A stretch of DNA of 16,834 bases from NCBI GenBank assembly GCA_944331725.1, contig CALVJE010000012.1:1-16834 (forward strand), given 5' to 3'. This DNA is from an uncultured Bacilli bacterium. GTDB lineage: Bacteria > Bacillota_I > Bacilli_A > RF39 > UBA660. The notes under the pieces were generated by a model that saw only the letters and a list, made by a program, of their open reading frames with translations, did not search any database and was not told the origin of the DNA. Below are positions 13,893-16,834 of the stretch, one piece after another; position 1 is the first letter of the stretch, and the number at the start of each line of letters is the position of its first letter. Position numbers and translations under genes: made by a program.

Positions 13893-15005
13893 ATGGAAGT
13901 ATATTTAGAATCAATAAAGACAGCATTTCTTATCTTTCCCTTTCTAGCATTCTTAATAACACTCCCATACTTATTATTACAATATCATAAGTATGGTTCT
14001 GTACCTTTAATTAGAAGTAGTATTGTCTATACTTTTATTCTTTATCTATTAACAGCATACTTTCTTGTAATATTACCTCTACCAAGTAAAGAAGAAGTAT
14101 TAATGATGCCAACTAAAGTTCCCCAGTTAATACCATTTACCTTTATAGGAGATTTTATAGAATCATTTAAAGAAAGTACAAGCATTATTTCTTTTCTTAA
14201 ATCACCAATAATTTATACAACACTCTTTAATATTGCAATTACTATTCCTTTTGGTATTTATTTAAGATATTACTTTAAGAAAAAAAGGTATACTACAATT
14301 ATTTATACATTCCTTTTAAGTCTATACTTTGAAATTACTCAACTTACAGGTCTTTATGGTCTTTACCCTAAAGCATATCGTCTTTTTGATGTTGATGATT
14401 TAATTATAAATACACTAGGCGGACTAATAGGTTATCTAGTTACACCAATTGTTACTATGTTTTTACCGGCAAGAGACGAAATAGATAAAATATCTTATAG
14501 AAGAGGTAAAGTTGTCTCTATTTATAGACGTTTCCTAGCTTTTCTAATAGATATCTTTATATTTGCAACAATAATATTTATAATGTTTGCTTTAATAAAC
14601 TTTAATAACTTTTTAGTACCTTTAATAATAACAACGACAATTTATTATATAATTTTACCTACCTTAACTTCATATACTCTAGGAAAATACCTTGTCAAAA
14701 TAAAACTAGAAAGTAAAAATAAATATAAACACTTATCAATATTTATAAGACAAACTATCCTTTACTTTGGTATAGTCTTTGGTCCTATTATTTTAGCAAA
14801 TTATAATGATCACATTAATGGACTTATAATACTATTTTATATTTTATTTATAGTGTACACTTATTTCGAAATGTTTTTAAAATTTTTTGGTCGTAAAAAA
14901 CCATTAATATATGAAAGGATAACTAAAACTGAAAATATAAGTACTGTTTATTATATTGAAGAGCCCGAAAATGAACCTAGTCAAGTAGAAAAAAATGATG
15001 TATAA
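13893..15005 (+). CDS. VanZ-RDD fusion membrane protein
   Basis: A 370-aa polytopic membrane protein with two recognisable halves. Residues about 1-190 are VanZ-like: segments near 10-30, 40-62, 106-122 and 130-150, with the conserved polar cluster FEITQLTG, YRLFDVDDLIINTLGG. Residues about 205-335 are RDD-like: YRRFLAFLIDIFIF opens it and further hydrophobic segments follow. The tail is acidic. VanZ proteins are linked to glycopeptide (teicoplanin) and lipid tolerance and RDD proteins to ion transport, but neither biochemical role can be assigned here. It begins 8 nt after gpsA with AGGAG, so it is in the same operon. Confidence 0.87.
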   Translation: MEVYLESIKTAFLIFPFLAFLITLPYLLLQYHKYGSVPLIRSSIVYTFILYLLTAYFLVILPLPSKEEVLMMPTKVPQLIPFTFIGDFIESFKESTSIISFLKSPIIYTTLFNIAITIPFGIYLRYYFKKKRYTTIIYTFLLSLYFEITQLTGLYGLYPKAYRLFDVDDLIINTLGGLIGYLVTPIVTMFLPARDEIDKISYRRGKVVSIYRRFLAFLIDIFIFATIIFIMFALINFNNFLVPLIITTTIYYIILPTLTSYTLGKYLVKIKLESKNKYKHLSIFIRQTILYFGIVFGPIILANYNDHINGLIILFYILFIVYTYFEMFLKFFGRKKPLIYERITKTENISTVYYIEEPENEPSQVEKNDV

Positions 15006-15025
15006 TGTAACAAAGGAGGATAAAG

Positions 15026-15661
15026 ATGAAAGTAGAAATAAAAAAAGTAATTTGGCCTTCTTTAATAAGTTCTATCTTTCTATTACTATTAGGTATATTA
15101 CTATTTTTTAAAAGCAGTGCAACTTTAGTTGGAATATCATATTTAGTAGGAGGAGTATTAATTGCTTTAGGAGTAATTGCTATAATAAACTTTTTAAGAA
15201 ATAGTACTAAAGATATTTTTGTAGAATTAAACATTGTTTATGGTATTGTTAGTATAGTAGCAGGAATATTTCTGGTAACAGTGCCTGAATTTATAGGTAG
15301 TATTATTCCTATCATTGTAGGTATTGCTGTTATTATAAGCAGTTCATTTAAAATTCAACAAGCGCTTGTTTTAAAGAATTTAGGTAGTAAATATTTTGCA
15401 CCTTCTATTATAATGGCTATAATTTGTTTAGTCTGTGGTGTTGTAATTTTATTTAATCCGTTTACAAGTGCTGTTGTTGTTACTAAAATGATAGGATTAT
15501 TTATGATAATCTATGCTGTTTTAGATATTATTAATAGTTTAATATTAAGAAAAAGCAGTAATATAAGTGTAGAAATAAGTACTAATAGAAAAGAACACAA
15601 AGGCAAAAAAACAAAAACTGCCAAAGTAGTCAAAGAAGTTGATAAGGATGATGAGGAATAA
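15026..15661 (+). CDS. DUF308 (HdeD-like) membrane protein
   Basis: A 211-aa protein of the DUF308/HdeD family with six predicted membrane segments arranged as three similar hairpins (about 10-50, 70-113, 127-173), each with glycine-rich faces such as LVGGVLIALGVIAI and IVGIAVIIS. The last ~38 residues are a soluble highly charged tail that goes from basic (KGKKTKTAK) to acidic (VDKDDEE). HdeD is tied to acid resistance in E. coli, but Firmicute members are uncharacterised. AAAGGAGG precedes the start, 20 nt after the VanZ-RDD gene. Its stop overlaps the next start (TAATG). Confidence 0.87.
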   Translation: MKVEIKKVIWPSLISSIFLLLLGILLFFKSSATLVGISYLVGGVLIALGVIAIINFLRNSTKDIFVELNIVYGIVSIVAGIFLVTVPEFIGSIIPIIVGIAVIISSSFKIQQALVLKNLGSKYFAPSIIMAIICLVCGVVILFNPFTSAVVVTKMIGLFMIIYAVLDIINSLILRKSSNISVEISTNRKEHKGKKTKTAKVVKEVDKDDEE

Positions 15662-15819
15662 TGCAGTTACTTAATCTAAAAAGCACATTAAATGAGTTTA
15701 CTAATAAAATAAATAATTTTCTATCTCCTTATACATCTGAACCAGTTTTTTGGGTAGTACTTGCAATAGTATTATTGTTAATTTGCTGTTGGGGTATAAG
15801 ATATTTTGGTAAGAAGTAA
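15661..15819 (+). CDS. 52-aa single-pass membrane miniprotein
   Basis: A short gene whose ATG shares its A with the TAA of the DUF308 gene (TAATG), a classic coupled start. The peptide has an N-terminal soluble part (MQLLNLKSTLNEFTNKINNF), then PYTSEPVF, one strong transmembrane helix WVVLAIVLLLICCWG (residues 31-45), and a basic end RYFGKK. The Cys pair in the helix and the positive C-terminus suggest an N-out or N-in single-span subunit for the neighbouring membrane proteins. I do not recognise a family. The stop codon lies within the terminator 5' arm. Confidence 0.7.
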   Translation: MQLLNLKSTLNEFTNKINNFLSPYTSEPVFWVVLAIVLLLICCWGIRYFGKK

Positions 15820-15843
15820 GTGCCTTAAGACTTACTTCTTTTA
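15811..15843 (+). terminator. Terminator ending the gpsA operon
   Basis: Arms AAGAAGTAAGT (15811-15821) and ACTTACTTCTT (15830-15840), a perfect 11-bp stem with an 8-nt loop, then TT and AAATT. The first arm contains the miniprotein stop. The T tract continues from the arm (CTTCTTTT), so efficiency may be moderate. Confidence 0.75.
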
Positions 15844-15865
15844 AATTAAAAAGAAAGGAGCTATT

Positions 15866-16411
15866 ATGGAAAGATTAAAAATAGGTAAAACATATCAAAT
15901 TCACAGTTATAAACATAATGGACAAATATATAAAGCTTGGGATGAAGCAGTACTTCTTAAATATGATTTTAAAAATGGTATTTTAATATTTGGCAATAAT
16001 TGTACAACTGTAACTGAAAAGGATGGACATAAATGGAAGACAAAAGAACCGGCAATTTTATTTTTCTTTTTAAATAGATGGTATAATATTATAGGACAAT
16101 ATAAACAAAAGGGAATAAGCTATTATTGTAATATGGCTAGTCCTATTATAATAGAAGATGAAACAATTAAATATATAGATTATGACTTAGATGTAAAAGT
16201 ATTTCCTAATGGAAGTTTTAAAGTTGTGGATAAAAATGAATATAATTATCATAAAAAAAAGTTTGCATATCCAAAAGAGATTGATCATATTTTAAAAAAA
16301 GAAATGAATAATTTAATAAATGAAGTAAGATCAAAAACTAATTTTTTCAATAATAATGATATAAAAAAGCTAGTATCACAGTATTTATCGCTAACAAATG
16401 AAAAAAAATAA
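15866..16411 (+). CDS. DUF402 nucleoside tri-/diphosphatase (YgaC-like)
   Basis: A 181-aa cytosolic protein close to B. subtilis YgaC and the S. aureus Ntdp DUF402 enzymes, which hydrolyse nucleoside tri- and diphosphates with metal. Seen: IHSYKHNGQIYKAWDEAVLL (12-31), TVTEKDGHKWKTKEPAI (48-64), FLNRWYNIIG (68-77), YYCNMASPI (86-94) and the acidic, metal-binding-type KYIDYDLDVKVFPNG (104-118). Length matches the family (about 175-180). AAAGGAG precedes ATG. I see no promoter of its own between the previous terminator and the gene, so it may depend on read-through. It is the last gene before the rRNA operon. Confidence 0.9.
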   Translation: MERLKIGKTYQIHSYKHNGQIYKAWDEAVLLKYDFKNGILIFGNNCTTVTEKDGHKWKTKEPAILFFFLNRWYNIIGQYKQKGISYYCNMASPIIIEDETIKYIDYDLDVKVFPNGSFKVVDKNEYNYHKKKFAYPKEIDHILKKEMNNLINEVRSKTNFFNNNDIKKLVSQYLSLTNEKK

Positions 16412-16429
16412 AAAAAATTAAAAAAAGTG

Positions 16430-16458
16430 TTGACACATAGAATAGCCTCTGATATATT
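16430..16458 (+). promoter_or_regulatory. rrn promoter P1
   Basis: TTGACA (16430-16435), a 17-bp spacer and TATATT (16453-16458), preceded by an A-rich tract. It begins 18 bp after the DUF402 stop. Confidence 0.85.
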
Positions 16459-16525
16459 AGAAAACGTCACTTGAATTTAGAGCTTGTCAGCAAATAAAAA
16501 AGTCGAAAAAAATCGAAAAAAAGTG

Positions 16526-16555
16526 TTGACAAAACAGCTTTGAATTTGATATAGT
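16526..16555 (+). promoter_or_regulatory. rrn promoter P2
   Basis: TTGACA (16526-16531), an 18-bp spacer and TATAGT (16550-16555), behind the first copy of the A-rich module. The expected start lies at a GGAGAGG stretch. Confidence 0.75.
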
Positions 16556-16564
16556 GGAGAGGCG

Positions 16565-16593
16565 TTGACACAAGCTGTCAAACAAAATATACC
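16565..16593 (+). promoter_or_regulatory. Possible rrn promoter P3
   Basis: TTGACA (16565-16570), a 17-bp spacer and a weak TATACC (16588-16593). It lacks the A-rich upstream block of the other copies, so it may be inactive. Confidence 0.35.
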
Positions 16594-16626
16594 AAATAAA
16601 AAAGTCGAAAAAAAATAAAAAAAGTG

Positions 16627-16655
16627 TTGACAAATAAAAAACAATTTGGTATATT
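16627..16655 (+). promoter_or_regulatory. rrn promoter P4 (proximal)
   Basis: TTGACA (16627-16632), a 17-bp spacer and TATATT (16650-16655), behind the second copy of the A-rich module. About 100 nt of leader would precede mature 16S. Confidence 0.85.
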
Positions 16656-16684
16656 AAAAACGCAGCTTGAGAAAAGCAAAAAAA

Positions 16685-16699
16685 TGTTCTTTGAAAACT
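16685..16699 (+). promoter_or_regulatory. boxA-like rRNA antitermination element
   Basis: TGTTCTTTGAAAACT resembles the boxA-type element of Bacillus rRNA leaders, where NusB and S10 bind nascent RNA. It lies after all four promoters and before 16S, as expected. Confidence 0.65.
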
Positions 16700-16760
16700 A
16701 AGCAAAACGTCAATTTTGAGTTGTCGGGATTAAATCAAATAATTAAACTTTTAAAATTTT

Positions 16761-16834
<74 letters not shown>

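Larger units (their letters stand above)
16492..16634 (+). repeat. Duplicated promoter module (direct repeat)
   Basis: AAATAAAAAAGTCGAAAAAA followed by an A-rich stretch and GTGTTGACAAA occurs at 16492-16533 and 16594-16634, 102 bp apart, nearly identical (one length difference and two or three substitutions). Each copy supplies the upstream element and -35 of a promoter (P2, P4). Confidence 0.8.
16412..16760 (+). promoter_or_regulatory. rRNA operon promoter and leader region
   Basis: A 349-nt gene-free stretch leading to 16S rRNA. It is made of A-rich blocks (UP-element-like), each ending in GTGTTGACA, with three strong or fair promoters, one weaker one, and a boxA-like antitermination element. 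The sites are listed separately. A 42/41-nt module is duplicated at 16492-16533 and 16594-16634. Confidence 0.85.

Noticed and set aside
14977..15234. 85-aa ORF antisense to the VanZ-RDD/DUF308 junction
   Set aside because: It is antisense to two well-supported genes with coupled spacing; no motif is visible.
16285..16470. 61-aa minus-strand ORF overlapping the DUF402 gene
   Set aside because: It is antisense to a clear gene, lacks an SD and is low complexity.
16487..16705. 72-aa minus-strand ORF over the rRNA promoter region
   Set aside because: Phe/Ser-rich translation of the A-rich promoter modules on the opposite strand, with no ribosome site; it is a composition artefact.

Overview
The window is chromosomal DNA from a very AT-rich, low-GC Gram-positive bacterium on the Bacilli/Erysipelotrichia-RF39 (gut 'Mycoplasmatota-like') side of the Firmicutes. 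The reasons are the spore genes spoIVA and spoVIF, a Tyr T-box riboswitch ahead of tyrS, strong AGGAGG-type ribosome sites, and a 16S rRNA 5' end of Bacilli type. TGA is used as a stop (for example at 6174-6176), so this is the standard bacterial code and not the Mycoplasma code. The genus cannot be named from this sequence alone.

Layout. 226-3396 (+) is a compact operon: ackA (acetate kinase), an nrnA-like DHH phosphoesterase, ysxC/engB (ribosome assembly GTPase) and an unknown 134-aa protein. It meets spoIVA (-) tail to tail. A Mbeg1-like hydrolase gene (4941-5987, +) diverges from spoIVA. From 5956 to 10875 everything is on the minus strand. In transcription order this is der, a 61-aa SHOCT-like protein, a promoter plus Tyr T-box, a Tyr-rich small upstream ORF, tyrS, a frameshifted gene, spoVIF, and two short Rpn-family C-terminal remnants. 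From 10965 the plus strand resumes: a YjdF/DUF2238 membrane protein, then (divergent from an XRE regulator) a LiaF-like membrane protein. After these come gpsA, a VanZ-RDD fusion, a DUF308 protein, a 52-aa membrane miniprotein and a YgaC-like DUF402 phosphatase. Last is a multi-promoter rRNA leader and the first ~74 nt of 16S rRNA.

Most genes are housekeeping (translation, ribosome assembly, acetate and phospholipid metabolism, spore coat). der, gpsA and spoIVA are near neighbours in Bacillus; here they lie in one window but are separated and on different strands. gpsA heads a probable run of envelope membrane proteins.

The most unusual item is a 30-codon ORF between the tyrS T-box terminator and tyrS. 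It has its own strong SD, a run of five Tyr codons, contains the tyrS SD and overlaps the tyrS start out of frame. This could be a second, translational, tyrosine-sensing layer below the T-box. Other leads are sigma-E-like and sigma-K-like promoters ahead of spoIVA and spoVIF, a repeated ATATGACT element placed over both promoters of the XRE/LiaF-like divergon, a CT-repeat frameshift in an otherwise intact gene, and a duplicated ~42-nt promoter module in front of the rRNA operon. No CRISPR array, tRNA gene, intact insertion sequence or prophage was seen.
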